Both the position numbers and the translations under genes were made by a program. Source: Gigaspora rosea (lineage: Eukaryota > Glomeromycota > Glomeromycetes > Diversisporales > Gigasporaceae). From it: 64,000 bases of DNA. Of this stretch, positions 35,394 to 47,609 are shown piece by piece. The notes beneath the pieces are model-generated. The model saw only the letters and a program-made list of their open reading frames with translations, did no database searches and was not told where the DNA came from. How positions within the stretch are numbered: position 1 is the stretch's first letter; every line of letters begins with the position of its first letter. The stretch lies in NCBI GenBank assembly GCA_003550325.1, contig QKWP01000072.1, positions 168,441 through 232,440 of the forward strand, in the 5' to 3' direction.

Positions 35394-36104
35394 TTTTTCA
35401 AAAAATTAACGTTGGTTTGAATAATTTTTTAATTAAAATATAAGATTTTGAAATTTATTAGTAATAAAACTGTCTGAAATCAAGTCATAAGTGAATCTAT
35501 TGAGATAAACAATGAATAATATATGAGGCGTTTTGGAGAACTCTCAATATGAAATTTCTTTCTAGATTATTCTTTTAGGTGTAGATTTTTTTTTATTATT
35601 TTCTTACATATGTACATATAATACTTTGGCAAGGCATTTCTTTGCACAGTATTATATAATTTTTACCATTAGTCAATATCAGTTTTCTTTTTTTTTGTTT
35701 TTGTTTTTCTTTTCTTTCCAGTGTCAGGATTATCTTCTTTTCTTTTGTTTTTTCTTTTTTGTATTGGTTTTTTCTTTTTTGTGTACTTTGCTTTCTTGGT
35801 AGTTTCTTTTTACTTTCACCTTTTTCATTTAGCCCTTTATGAAGAAGGAAAAATTTTAAGGAAAGAAGCACAATCCTGACATTGCACTAGCAAACCAGTC
35901 AGTAATGTTTGGGAATCAAGTCTCAAGCAAGTTTGGAATCCCAACAGAGACAAATTTGTGAAATGGCAGATTGCATCTAGGTACTTTTGTATCGAGTAAG
36001 TCTTTATTTGGTTGCACTGTAAATGAATATTATTCACTATACATTTACTAAAAAATAAAGGCAGGATTATCCAGATTAAAAAAAAACTGCTTGAAATTAT
36101 ATTA
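35394..36104. other. Intergenic between the two 9-bp arrays
   Basis: Contains a 91-codon Lys-rich minus frame (35596-35871) driven by TTTTCTTTT strings, judged non-coding. Nothing else seen. Confidence 0.5.
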
Positions 36105-36540
36105 TCTAAATTTTATTATCAGTATTATTAGAATTACCAGTATTGCTAATTTTACCAGTACTTCCATTTTCACTAGCATTATCAGTATCACTAGCATTAC
36201 TAGTATTACCAACATTACCAGTATTACTAGTATCATATCACCAGTTATACTAAGTTACCAGTTTCACCAATTTTACTATTACTAGTTTTACTAGTATTAC
36301 CAGCTTTATTAGTTTCACCAGTTTCACTAGTTTTACCAGTTTCACTAGTATCACCAGTATCACTAGTTTTACCAGTATCACTATTCACCAGTTTTACCAG
36401 TTTTACTATTTTCACCAGAATTACTAGTAACACTAGTATTACTAATAACACCAGTTTTACCAGTAACACCAGTTTTACTAATAATACCAGCTTTACTAGT
36501 TTCACTAGTTTCACCAATGCTAATTGGTTATTAGTGAAAA
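36105..36540 (-). repeat. 9-bp minisatellite array, inverted relative to 35.2 kb
   Basis: About 45 units of ACCAGTATC / ACTAGTATT / ACCAGTTTT on the plus strand, the complement of the array at 35212-35393. The minus strand is open for 103 codons as a Val-Lys-Leu and Asp-Thr-Gly repeat peptide (36245-36556). Confidence 0.9.
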
Positions 36541-36735
36541 TAGTAGCTTTAGTCATTATTACTATATATTATATCACTTATATCAATAAATATATTCTTT
36601 ATATGCATATTATTATATCTTATATCAACATGTATATCTTTTATATATATTATATATATATTTTATTAAATAAAATATATTACATTCAGATATTATAGTA
36701 TAATAAATAGATTTTTTTAATCTAATTTTTTAAGT

Positions 36736-36774
36736 GCACACCCTCTATAAATGCACAGTTCTGAGGGTGTGCAT
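36736..36774. other. 11-bp stem hairpin with MITE-like words
   Basis: TGCACACCCTC .. GAGGGTGTGCA flank TATAAATGCACAG. The CTCTATAAATGCA string also occurs at the ends of the pogo-like MITE at 13384, so this may be the remains of a related element. Confidence 0.6.
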
Positions 36775-37468
36775 TTAAAAAGGTCTTTCTGTGTATTTTT
36801 ATTTAAAAAAGATATTTATCAATTTTTATATGTGAAACTTGTTCTGAACAAGTTTACTTAGTGGCTCAAAATAGGTTATTTTATTAAAAAAAACAGTACC
36901 AGAAACAGAGTTTCATGGAAGTAAAAATGAAATGTATGGTTTACAACTATGTATGTCTGTAATCTCTCATATTTGGTTGCTAACTAAGGAGTACAGTTGA
37001 TGCGTTCTTTGACTTACTCATGTTAACTCCAATCTGCAAGCCTGATAAAGAGTTAATGAAGAAGTGTTGGAGGTTAATGTTTCGTTGGAAAGTCTTAATC
37101 TACATAATAATGCGAAGTAAGTTAATTGGTGCTGGGGAATGTGTATTAGTAGAGGGGAATTCTAAGTAGCTAATGTGTATAAAAGCCTCATATATTTGCC
37201 TTGATTGTATCTTTAGGTGTATCCTCATTTGTGAATAAAGACTTCTGTGTGATTCATATCTTATCTTAATGATTTTTTTCTGCTATAACATATTGAAAGT
37301 CTATATGTGTTTTGCTATATTTTCAGCTATTTATTTATTTTTTGATTTGATTATTCATTTATTACCACAAAATACATGTTTGTTCCTATACTTTATTTAC
37401 TCCAAAACACCTGTTACATCCATTATTCCCATCCTTTCAGTTTACTATCCTGACTATCTAGTGTTCCG
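36775..37468. other. Intergenic, no gene supported
   Basis: A 95-codon plus frame (37269-37556) runs into the palindrome arm and has no recognisable motif. Confidence 0.5.
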
Positions 37469-37825
37469 AAAAAAGGATCTGAATGGATCCGGTATTTATA
37501 ATAAGTATGAATGTAGCATTTTACTAAGAGTACCAGAACTGAAACTGTACGTATAATTAATATGGAAACACTACCGGCAACTGACTCCGCTAGCCACTCA
37601 CATGTGTCTTTGGACAGTAGTTGTCTTTAAACTCGTTGCATAAACTGTATTTGGTTTATGCAATGAGTTTTACTGGCTACAGACACATGTGAGAGACAAA
37701 CGAAGTCTGTTGCTGGCACTGTAGTGTTTTCCATATTAATTATAGGTTAGTTTCAGTTCTGGTATCCTTAGTAAGATGTACATTCATACTTATTAAAAAT
37801 ACTAGATCCATTCGGATCCTTTTTT
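37469..37825. repeat. Long near-perfect palindrome (~175-bp arms, 8-base loop)
   Basis: The left arm (37469-37645) starts AAAAAAGGATCTGAATGGAT and the right arm (37654-37825) ends ATCCATTCGGATCCTTTTTT. Inner parts CTCACATGTGTCT, TATAATTAATATGGAAA and GTTGCATAAAC pair with their complements around an 8-base centre. A transcript would fold into a very long hairpin. No clear target duplication was found, so it may be a foldback element with eroded flanks or an inverted duplication. Confidence 0.88.
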
Positions 37826-38269
37826 GCTGAAAATTATCCCTTTTGCTAATAGCAGCTTACTATTTGGGACCATGTATATGCACATTACACAATTAATTAA
37901 GTATCATATTATCAATTTATCACCAACTGGAAATTAAGAATTGTAATCGATTTGTGTCATTTAATAAAGTCAATTTAATTAGCCAAAAGTTTATTCAATT
38001 AAATGAACCTGATAACTTATAAAGAAATTTGAATAATTTTGAACAACTAGACTATTAAAAGCAAAAGGCAAATGTACGTATAAAAAAAATTTTGTAGATT
38101 AATTGCATATCTAATTGTTCAGAAAAAATTTGGCGCCATATGATCATATTCAATATGTTACAAAAAAAAAATAGAAAATTTTGATTCAAAAATTTAATAA
38201 TGAACAATAAGTACAAGATAAACTAAAAAAAATAATTTATAAAACTCTCAGGAAAAATAACTCAGTATA

Positions 38270-40385
38270 TTATTTGCCCAAAAGTTTTCTCAAAGAATCA
38301 TTGTCAAAGAAAAGTTCATCAGGATCATATTTTACTCTGATGTTTTCAAACTGATTTACACGTTTTCCCAAATGTTTACGTGCATATGGGATAATACCAG
38401 GTACGTGTTCCCACATTTTGCCCCAATGTGGTTGAGCATTATATTTCTTCATCCATCTCTCGGCCAATTCACTTGAAAAATCAAGGAAACCTTGAGTACC
38501 ATTAATAGATAAAACTTCAAGTAAACAATAATATGTGTCTGGGTTTTCATCATATGTCGAAGCAAGCAAACATTTGGATGCTTTGTTGATTCTAAATTCA
38601 GCTGCAATATTTAACGGATACTTTTTATCTGCAGCAAACTCATAAATCTAAGAGATAAAGGAAGAAAAAGAGGTTAGGGAATATTTTATAAATGAATATA
38701 AAATTACATCATATAAGCTTTATAAACATTACCCGTTTAACAATATAATTGACTTCGTCGATGACATTTGAAAAATCCTTGATTTATATAATATAATTGT
38801 TAGTTGATATACGCTATAACCAAACACATAACTTAATTAAACCAGAGATTGGAATTGATGAAATTTGAGGAATTACAGAATTATTTTATCATATGCTCGA
38901 ATTTTTCGTACATCAATGAACTTTTCATATTAAAATCAAATAAGATTGATCAATAGTATAAACCTTAGCAATTAGTATCGGTATTATGTTATTTATGTAA
39001 ATATATCTTTTTATATGACCAATGTTCAAGTGAATGTTTGATTAAAAATTTTAATAATTGATGCATCATAATTAATTCCAATCTCTATTTTAACATCTAC
39101 TTACATGATTAACTTTGAAGGCAAACTCAAGGTCCATACAAGGAATGTGATCGATACCACTCTGTAAAAAATTTGAGAAAATTAATTATAAAAATACTTA
39201 AAATCAACATTTAATAATTAAAGAAACACACTTGATAATGAATTGCATCAGGTGCTTGTAAAATCTTTTCACTTTCATGATCAACACCTGCTTTAAAGAG
39301 AAGATGAGTAATAAATGGGGTAGATTCTGGATAGTTAACAACGTGTTGATAAACATGGTCTCCAAATTCGAGCTCAAAGCTTTGGAAGGCCGACCCGATA
39401 TGCACTTCGATCTGATTTTCAGTAACATTTTGTTCGGTTCTTTTGCAAGTTTTTACCCAAAGTTTATCATTCTTTTCATTAAGGCCAGGTGTATTGAATG
39501 GCCAATAGAAAATTTCAACACTGTCATTATTCAATACATCATTTTTGAGGTTTTCTGGTTTCCAATAATCCGAAATATTCGGGAAGGAATCTTTCATTTT
39601 GAAATTAAACATTGGTTCGACTATAAAAGTGAGCTTATATATAATTCCCAAGAGACCTGTAGTACAGAATCAATGTTTAAAAATCAGATAAGTACTTGAT
39701 TTTCTTCATTTAAATTTTTTTTTTTTAAAAAAAAAAAAATTACCAAAACTGATTCTAGCAGCATTCATTTCAACAGGATCAATCTCATCAGAGAACTCAC
39801 GAAGTTCTCCATCAGCAGTTACAATTTGAAAAGAGATAACTTTTTCTGGGATGCATGAATTTGCGCATTTCGCACCATGAGAACCTGTCGACACAATGCC
39901 AGAAGTTGTCACAGTATTCAATACAGTCGCAGAATCCAATGTCAATGGAGGGTCATGTTTCCTTAACTTTTTATCGAGATCTTTAAGGTAAACACCTATA
40001 AATTCAATCGAGTAAATTAATTAAAATAAAACCTTGAATTTACTAATCTTTAAAAAATCTTTTCCTTACCTGCTTCGGTGGTAGCTGTCCAAGTTTTCAA
40101 TTTTTCATTATATTGAATCTCAATATCATTTAAATCAGTAACTATTACTAAATAACCATTAGTAACACTAAGACTACTCCAAGAATGACCCGCAGCAGCA
40201 CAACGAATTTTCTTATTATTCTCCTTTGCTTTTTTTACGATTTTTTTTAAATCATGTAAATTAACAGGACGAAAAATTTCAACAGGAGTACATTCCTGAT
40301 TTCCACCCCAATTATGCCATTCTTTTTCACCAAAATGTTCAACATCGTTTTTGACTTTGGTAAAAGTATCTTTTATGAAAGACAT
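38270..40385 (-). CDS. FAD-linked sugar-1,4-lactone oxidase (D-arabinono/L-gulono type)
   Basis: Six exons read from splice motifs: 40385-40070, 39995-39744, 39656-39232, 39161-39105, 38777-38733 and 38647-38270, joining in frame to 490 residues (yeast arabinonolactone oxidase is slightly longer). The N-terminal VAO/PCMH-type FAD domain has the AAAGHSWSS loop (residues 63-71) and TSGIVSTGSHGA (136-147). The C-terminal ALO domain carries AAEFRI and the family HWGK box (439-442), in which the Lys and His line the active site. The enzyme oxidises aldono-1,4-lactones with O2, giving erythro-ascorbate or ascorbate-type antioxidants and H2O2; in fungi it is usually mitochondrial. An in-frame ATG 28 codons upstream (40469) would add a hydrophobic leader; it could be an import signal, so the start is uncertain. 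All introns are GT..AG and AT-rich. Strand and spacing show no operon partner. Confidence 0.88.
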
Positions 40386-41359
40386 AACTGATAAAATTAA
40401 TTGTAAAGAAAATTTATTCTCGAATATTATATTTATAAAAAATTTTATGTCCAAATTAGGACTAATCATTTATGCTTATGCACGTTCTCAATAATATATT
40501 GTTTATACTTGTTTATACACGAGGATTTTTCTCAATAATTTATTGTTATGCATGTTTTGCACGAGGTTTTTTTTCAATGATGAGGATTTTTTTCAATGAC
40601 AAAAATTTTTAGGTGTCTTGTTTAGAATATACCGTTTACAATAGATAAAGAAAGTTCCTATCGTATTACTGTATTAAGCATACAACACTTTCCAAATTAG
40701 TTAACTATTACCATTTTTACTTTACGCTAAATAACGATGTTCCTCTATTGTACTGTATTAATATTTATAATATTTACAACAACTTTCCAAATTAGTTAAC
40801 TTATTACTATTTTGGTCATTGAGGAAAACAACTTTGTGTGGTTTTACATACTGTAAATTCTGAAATTAGAACTATTTGCTGGTTAATAAAAATTATTACA
40901 ATGAGGTTTCAATAATGGGTTTTCGGAATTACTAATTCGACGTCCGATTTCACAATGATTATAAAACCTTACGTAATCGCTTACTGGTAGATGCTTATCC
41001 GACTACCCATTTAATTTTTTTGATTCGGAATTTCTGAAACCCAAACATCTTTTGAACACAAATTTCGGTTGATTATATCCATTTATACTTTACTTTTAAT
41101 CCGTCACTATTTAAAATTCAATCAATGATAGTCAAAGTAAAATAATGGGTTAAGTGCATGCATGAATCACATACGTATTTGAAAATTTTACAATAATAAC
41201 TCTGAAACTTAATGTAAACGATAAAAAAATTAAACCGTATATAGGAACTCAAAATTCGACAAAAATAAAAAGTGGCAGTTTATATTCATTTCATGATTCA
41301 TTAAATTATTTCTATGAAAAAACTATCATCTAACAAACTATACAAAACTTCTTGCATTA
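40386..41359. other. Intergenic upstream of the lactone oxidase
   Basis: AT-rich; a GAGGATTTTTTTCAATGA-like word repeats at about 40520-40600. No gene. Confidence 0.5.
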
Positions 41360-42020
41360 CAACTACAACCCATCGAAACTTGGATATTCTGTAACTTGCT
41401 GCAATTGTAGCCTAAAGTCTTTGAACAAACGTCCATACTTGGGGTTTTTAAAGTTAACAAATAAGTGACGACGCATTTCGAAAATAAAAAAAATAGGATT
41501 TTTTCAAGAATTAAGGTACATTTCACTGAGATGATAATGACTGAAATGTCTTACAGGTTTTCCCTTGGCAACACTCAAATCGAAAAAATAAAATATGATT
41601 CTCTGATTTTAACTTTGAAACCCCCTACTATAATTATATAAAGGTTCTTGCATTAATTTTATTTATTCCGTACTAATCAAATTTAAACTGTCCACTTCTA
41701 TATATTAATGTATTTATATAACGCAAAGTACTAACACAAAGTTATTTTCCGTTTATAATAAAAATTTTTTTTACGATATTTAATTTTTTATGTTGATAAA
41801 ATTACTAAAGCATCGATATTAACATTCGTAGCGATTCTTTTCTTTTTTATTCTTTTTTGAACAATATAAACCAAAAATAGGATAACTTGAAACTCAAATA
41901 ATTTATGGCTTAAAATTTCTTAAAGACGATAACTATTGTACACTTTACAAATTAGAGTGTTTCAAATTTAACGAATTTCAGAAATTATCATGAGTTTTAA
42001 AATTCAAAATTGAAACTACA
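41360..42020 (+). repeat. Direct repeat D, left copy
   Basis: Shares TGTAACTTGCTGCAATT, CTAAAG(T/C)CTTTGAA, ACTATAATTATATAAAG, GATAACTTGAAA(C/T)TCAAAT and TTATGGCTTAAAATTTCTTA, in the same order, with 46190-46670. Divergence is moderate with indels. Together the copies bracket 42.0-46.2 kb, which contains the eight-exon gene and the Sel1 fragment. Confidence 0.8.
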
Positions 42021-42039
42021 TCAGCAAATTTAATAGAGT

Positions 42040-45000
42040 GCAATAAGTTACGCAACATAAAAAAGCCGTAATATTACGCAAAATATTGCGCAATATTGCA
42101 AATATATAATTATGAAATATTACAAAAATATTACATATGATATTGCGAATATTTCGCAATATTTTGCGCAATATTACGAAAGAATTATTTCGAACTAATT
42201 CGAAATAGAGACATAAGTTTGAAATAAATAAAATCATATGAATATAGCTAATAGTTCATATTATTAAAAAATCTAGCTTTCTATAGACTTCATTGACTAC
42301 TATTTATCAATAAAATAAAATAATTTAAATATATTAAATTATTTCGCAATAGTTCGCAATAAATATATCAAATATGTTAGAAAGATAATTATGAAGAGGT
42401 AGAAAAGAATAAAGATTATTTAAATTTATTCGAAATAATTCAAATAATTCGAATAAATTAAGAACTTAATTTTTATATAATTATAATAAAAAATTTCAGT
42501 ATATTTGCCAAATTAAATTAATTCGAACTATTTAAAGTAATATTAAATAATTTCTATTTTGAAGCGCTCAATAAAATCTAACTAAATTTTCGGTAAAATA
42601 TATACGTATATTTAAACAATTCGAAATAGTCCGATTTGAATAATGTATATTTACCATAATGCTAGTATTTATAAAAACCTTTATAACTATATTAAGGTTA
42701 AGCAAAATAAATTTAAATAAATAAATCCCTTGTAATGTTGTAGGAAATCTAAAATAATGCGAATTATCCGATTTTATTTAGAAATATTTAAGATTATATG
42801 TAATCGAATTTTTTATAACAAAATTTATATTTATTAAAGAAATTATATGTAAGGAGTAAAAAGAATAAAATTTATGTACTGTACAATTTTCACTTTTTTT
42901 AGTATGGATTAAAACATTTGGTTTTAATTAAAATGAAATCACGTGAAATCAGGTAAATAAATTTAATATAAATAGATCGACAATCAACATTGTTTTGACA
43001 ACTACATTGCATTTTTTTACAATTCAACTTTTAGAAACTATTCCGAATACAATAGATATAAAGTCAATTTGTTTTAAGCGTTTTCTATTAAAATTTCTAT
43101 GCTTTTTAAAGCTTTTTATATATTTTAGTTATTTTATTTACTACTAACTACGCTACTAACTTCATTTTAAGTTTTTATCTGTTTTTATAATCTTAAATTT
43201 TTTTTAAACATGTTTAAAGGTTTTTCTATCAAGTCTAAGAATAGTTTGAAAAAAGCCCAAGACAAGTCGTCAAGTAAAGCGAAGACAAGCCTGGAATCTA
43301 CTAGAGGAACTGATTTGAGTGAAAGCTTTTCAGAACGTTTCGAAAATTTTGGAGTAGAGGAAAGCGGAGGTTCTAATACGTATTTTAATTCAACTTCGTC
43401 TGAAGGTATTTAAAATAATTAGAATATACCATAAATTACTTAATATAATAATAATTAAAATATATTTAAATATTAGCACATGCAAGAACATTAGCTAGAA
43501 TTCTCGAGAATCAAGGTGAAATGATTCTGGCTATTAAAGAAGTTATTGCTAAACTTGGAAGAATTGAAAATCGCTTAAAAGAAATGGATGAAAAATTGGC
43601 GAATAGCTTCGATATTACGAATGATAAAACATTTAAAGAAGTAATTTTTTAAGTTTAGATTTATTTTAAAATAATATAATAATTCGTTTAAAGTTAATAT
43701 TTTTAATAACTTTTATTAATAGAATACGATTAAAGGGGTTGCAAAAGAAATTGTCCAAATAGCGGTTTATCCCAATGTGATCCAATTAAAGTCTGCTGTA
43801 GATAAATACGTGCAGACAAATTATAAAGATCATTTTAAAAAATTTTCGCCGAGTCAGTGGAATGCCTATTATATAAAGAACATTAACGGACCAGTAAAAC
43901 TTCTTTATTATATTTATAATTATTTCGAATACTTTAACTATTTTAAAATAATTCGAAATGATTCGAATTATTTTAGAATTGAGAAAGTATTCAATTTATT
44001 TTTATATATTTTTAATTTTACTAAACTATTGTATTTTTTAGCTTTTAAAAAAAATTAGTGAGTTGCGGGGAACTTTAACGCTTAAAATTAAATCGTCAAT
44101 ATTTTTCGTATTTGGGAGCCAGTTAGATCATATAAATAATAAGGCTACTTCTGAAGAAGTTTTAAAATGGAAGAATTCTGAAAAAACCAGAGCCTGTTAT
44201 AAGAAGCTTTTCGATGAGGTGGAGGAAGATTCGGATGAGACATATATGACTCGAATTTTGAGCAAAATTTGGCCTGACGACGATGCTTCTCTTGAAAATA
44301 TAGCATATGCTATAGCCGTAAGTCAAACTATGCTCAATCCCGAATCCGATAATATAACGATTTCAGATACCATCGTTAAAAAATTGATTGCAAGAAATTT
44401 GGTAAGTATTTAATGATATTCTTATTATTCATATTTATTTTAAAAAAATTTAATTATTTCGAAATTGTTTCGAAACAAATAGAATAAACTAAAGCACGAT
44501 GGAGAATTTGGCGTTTCAAGTTCCGAAGATGAAGAATGCACTGAAGATAGAGATATATCGGACGGAAATGAATCAGATAAAGTTGATAAAGTATAAATTA
44601 TTTTAATTATAAATATTTCTTAAAATTCTTACTCAATATTTAATATAATCAAATTAATTAGGTACAAGTTAGTAAACGTAAAAAAAATTCGAAGGAATCC
44701 GTAAAGGTATAATAATTAAAATAATTTGAATTAATTCAAAATAAATTAATATATATAAAATTGTTTTAGTCGAATAAAAGACCAAGAGTTGGTAAGTAAT
44801 ATGTAATTTTAAAAATTTGAAATTAATTCGAAATATTTCGAAATATTGCGAATTATCTTAAATATATTTAAAAAAATCTGAAGTAGAGCAATTAGATTCG
44901 GATGATGACCAAGAAGGTGAAGAAGGACCGGAAGATAATAATTCTGTATCCTCATCTTCTTCTGGTTCTTCATCCTCGAGTGACGATGATGATTAAGAAA

Positions 45001-45260
45001 AAAAGAAGAACGATGATAAGGAGAAAAAGAAGAATGATGATACGGATAATGATGAGTAAAAGTTTTTTTTTGTTTTGTTTTTTTTTATATACGAATTATG
45101 CTGTGTTTTTTTTCTTTTATTTTTTTTATATTTTTCGTTTTTTTTTTAAATAAAATAAGATAATAGAGTTATTAAAATATAGTTTTAAGCTATAAAATTT
45201 ATAGTAATGTTTATAAAAATTTAATAAAATTAGAATATTTTGAAATAGTTCAAAATATTT
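42040..45260. repeat. Region saturated with TTCGAA/TTCGCAATA words
   Basis: From 42060 to 42700 and again in the introns of the gene at 43.2-45.0 kb, words such as ATTCGAAATA, TTCGCAATATT and AATAATTCGAA occur dozens of times; they are rare elsewhere in the window. The exons are not affected. Confidence 0.65.
43210..44996 (+). CDS. Eight-exon gene, 392-aa nuclear-type protein of unknown function
   Basis: Exons by splice motifs: 43210-43405, 43477-43640, 43723-43893, 44042-44401, 44483-44590, 44662-44706, 44770-44791, 44884-44996. They join without a stop to 392 residues; five of seven introns are phase 0 and introns are 70-150 bp. Residues 1-65 are Ser/Lys-rich. Residues ~68-112 (LARILENQGEMILAIKEVIA, then LGRIENRLKEMDEKL) are a likely coiled coil. 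Residues ~121-297 form a folded-looking domain with AVYPNVIQLKSAVDKYVQ, FSPSQWNAYYIKN, KIKSSIFFVFGSQL and AYAIAVSQTMLNPESDNITI. A basic KRKKNSKESVK/NKRPR stretch (nuclear signal) and an Asp/Ser-rich tail ending DDDD follow. I do not recognise a named domain. Intactness of all eight exons argues for a functional gene. It sits between direct repeats D. A domesticated or mobile origin is possible, but no transposase motif is seen. Confidence 0.75.
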
Positions 45261-45339
45261 CAAATGATTCTAGTAAATATCGCTATAAAAAATTTCAGTT
45301 TATTACGTGTTTATAATATGATTATTCAAGTCCAAGATG

Positions 45340-45662
45340 ATATTGTCCTTCTGAATTGCCAATTTTAGCGGATTCCAAATACTATTCAAATACCTTTTGG
45401 TTATTTTCATTAATACCTATACCTTTCTCATAGCAGAGTCCAAGATGATATTGCCCTTTGAGATTACCCCATTCAGCAGATTTTAAGTACCATTTAAATG
45501 CTTCATCATTAGTGCCTATACCTTTTTCATAGCAAAGTCCAAGATAGTATTGTCCTTCCGAATCTCCATCTTTAACGGATCTCAAATACCATTTAAATGC
45601 CTTTTGTTTATTTTCAATAGTGCCTATACCTTTTCATAGCAGAGTCCAAGATGATATTGACT
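45340..45662 (-). pseudogene. Sel1-like repeat fragment
   Basis: About three 36-residue units on the minus strand: GDSEGQYYLGLCYEKGIG, then GNLKGQYHLGLCYEKGIG, then GNSEGQYHLGLE. This is the Sel1-type solenoid unit, often joined to kinases in Glomeromycotina. One base is missing in the first unit (GAAAAGG for GAAAAAGG), and a Trp codon before YLESA is TAG, so it is broken. No kinase domain or start is nearby. Sel1 arrays normally serve protein-protein contacts; this fragment probably does nothing. Confidence 0.85.
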
Positions 45663-46189
45663 TTTTTAAATTACGTGTCAGCATTTGTTTCGGAATTCTG
45701 AAGTAGAACTGTCATTTTACAAACTGTGATAATGCGGCTGTATGTCAATCAATCTACCTTCAAAAGTAAATTAGAAAAATTAGAAATTATGTCAGTATCT
45801 GAGTTTCATCATGTTAAAACTATTAGTCAACAAGATCATTATAAATATGGTGACAATTTTTTAAAATAAAAAAAGTTTGTGAAATATTTTTATGAATATT
45901 CGCTAAAGAGTTTTTATATGATATAAGGAATATACGATTTTTACTGATTACAAAGTAACATCACTGTTATTTCCAAATAATGCAATTAATAATTTATACG
46001 TAAATATATTCATCATGAATTTTACGTAATTTGGTACGTTGTCGCCCTATCGGTTTTTTTTATTTGTCTATTATTTGGTTTCTTTTTATTTGTTTATTTC
46101 GTTACTATAGTATTAGCCTTTCTATTTTTTAGTCATAGTTAGTTATATAGGGTCGAATAGAGTGGGAACATGCCACGGAAATTATGTAC

Positions 46190-46670
46190 AATTTCCAGTT
46201 TCTGTATACTCTATAACTTGCTGCAATTCAGTCTAAAGCCTTTGAATCAACGTCTATACTATAATTATATAAAGCTTCTTGCAATAGGTTTATTTAATAA
46301 AATTCATGATTCTTTTAATAAATGTGCATATTAAACAAATTTCGGCATTTCTCCTATATAATGTATATAGCGCAAAAAGTATTAACAAAAAAAAAAAAAA
46401 ACAACAAATTTTCGATATTTAAATTTTATACTGTTAAAGCTACTTAAACATAGATATTAACATTCTAATGAAGCGCTCCAAAAATTCACACAATCAACCT
46501 TTTTCTTTTTTGGCATTGTAAAACAAATAAAGATAACTTGAAATTCAAATAATTTATGGCTTAAAATTTCTTAATGATATCTATTTAACAATTTATATAT
46601 TAAAGTGTTTCAAACTTAACATATTTCAGAAATTTACTAAGTTTTAAAATTCAAATTTGAAAGTATGTAT
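46190..46670 (+). repeat. Direct repeat D, right copy
   Basis: Partner of 41360-42020, in the same orientation about 4.7 kb away. It is shorter because of internal deletions. Confidence 0.8.
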
Positions 46671-47609
46671 GTTAAATAATGGAATCTTATTTATATTGTA
46701 ATAATATTAACAACCACATTCTTTCATCAAATCCGGATATCTTGTTTAATTTTATAAACGAACTGGTTTAATAACGATATTTATTTACAGTTTAACTGTT
46801 TTATATCAAATTTGTTCTTTTGTCAGCATAGATATGTGTTAAATGTCATGTGAAATCTGAAATTATAATATATCAGTGTAAAGATCAAGGAATGAGTGCT
46901 AAAAGTATTTAGTATAATTTGTCATTGAAAGAAAGGCTAATGTAAAAAGACGCATAGTGTTTAATATCGAGGAAATTTAACATGTATAAAGGGCCAAAAT
47001 TTACTGCAATGAATTATTATATGATATAGATGGATAGTAGATTATTTTTTGCTTTTTTCATACGTACAGCAAAATTATCATCATGTAGCACTGCATTAAA
47101 AGCTAACTATTTTTTTTTTTTTTACTTAATAATTCGAAAAGGTTGTAAAAGTTTATTGCCTGCATTTTTTTTAAAGTCAGATATTTATTTATACTTCTAT
47201 CACCAGGAACATTAGATAATATTTTGAAATCGATGTACCAAAATATTTTTTATCTTTATTATACATTATTGTTTTAAAATCATCCAGAGTAAGTTCTAGC
47301 AATATATAACAAGTTTTTAAACTTAAATTCAAAAAAAAAAATTTAAATTTTCAAAAGTAAAAATTTTTTTCATAATCCGAAGATATATAAATTAAAAAAA
47401 AAGTACAAATTCGAATGTCAACTTTACATGACTTGTGACTTATCTTGTTTGAGTAATCTTTAAATCTGATATATTTCAAAGAGAAATACAAACAAGATTA
47501 AGCCAATATTTGAGTAAAATTCCATATTTATTTTAAAAAAATTACAACAAATTAATTTGATTCAGATTAGCTTAATTAAACCCGACACAATGATATGAGG
47601 CAATCTTAT
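46671..47609. other. Intergenic downstream of the P450
   Basis: AT-rich, no supported gene. Confidence 0.6.

Noticed and set aside
35596-35871. Lys-rich 91-codon minus-strand frame
   Set aside because: Amino acids follow from T/C-rich low complexity (TTTTCTTTT), with no motif.
36245-36556. 103-codon Leu-Val-Lys repeat protein
   Set aside because: A 9-bp tandem repeat keeps all frames open; kept as a repeat rather than a gene.
37269-37556. 95-codon gene on the plus strand
   Set aside because: Its second half lies in the palindrome arm and no motif or splice support is seen.
39277-39699. 140-codon plus-strand frame
   Set aside because: It is the antisense of exon 3 of the lactone oxidase.
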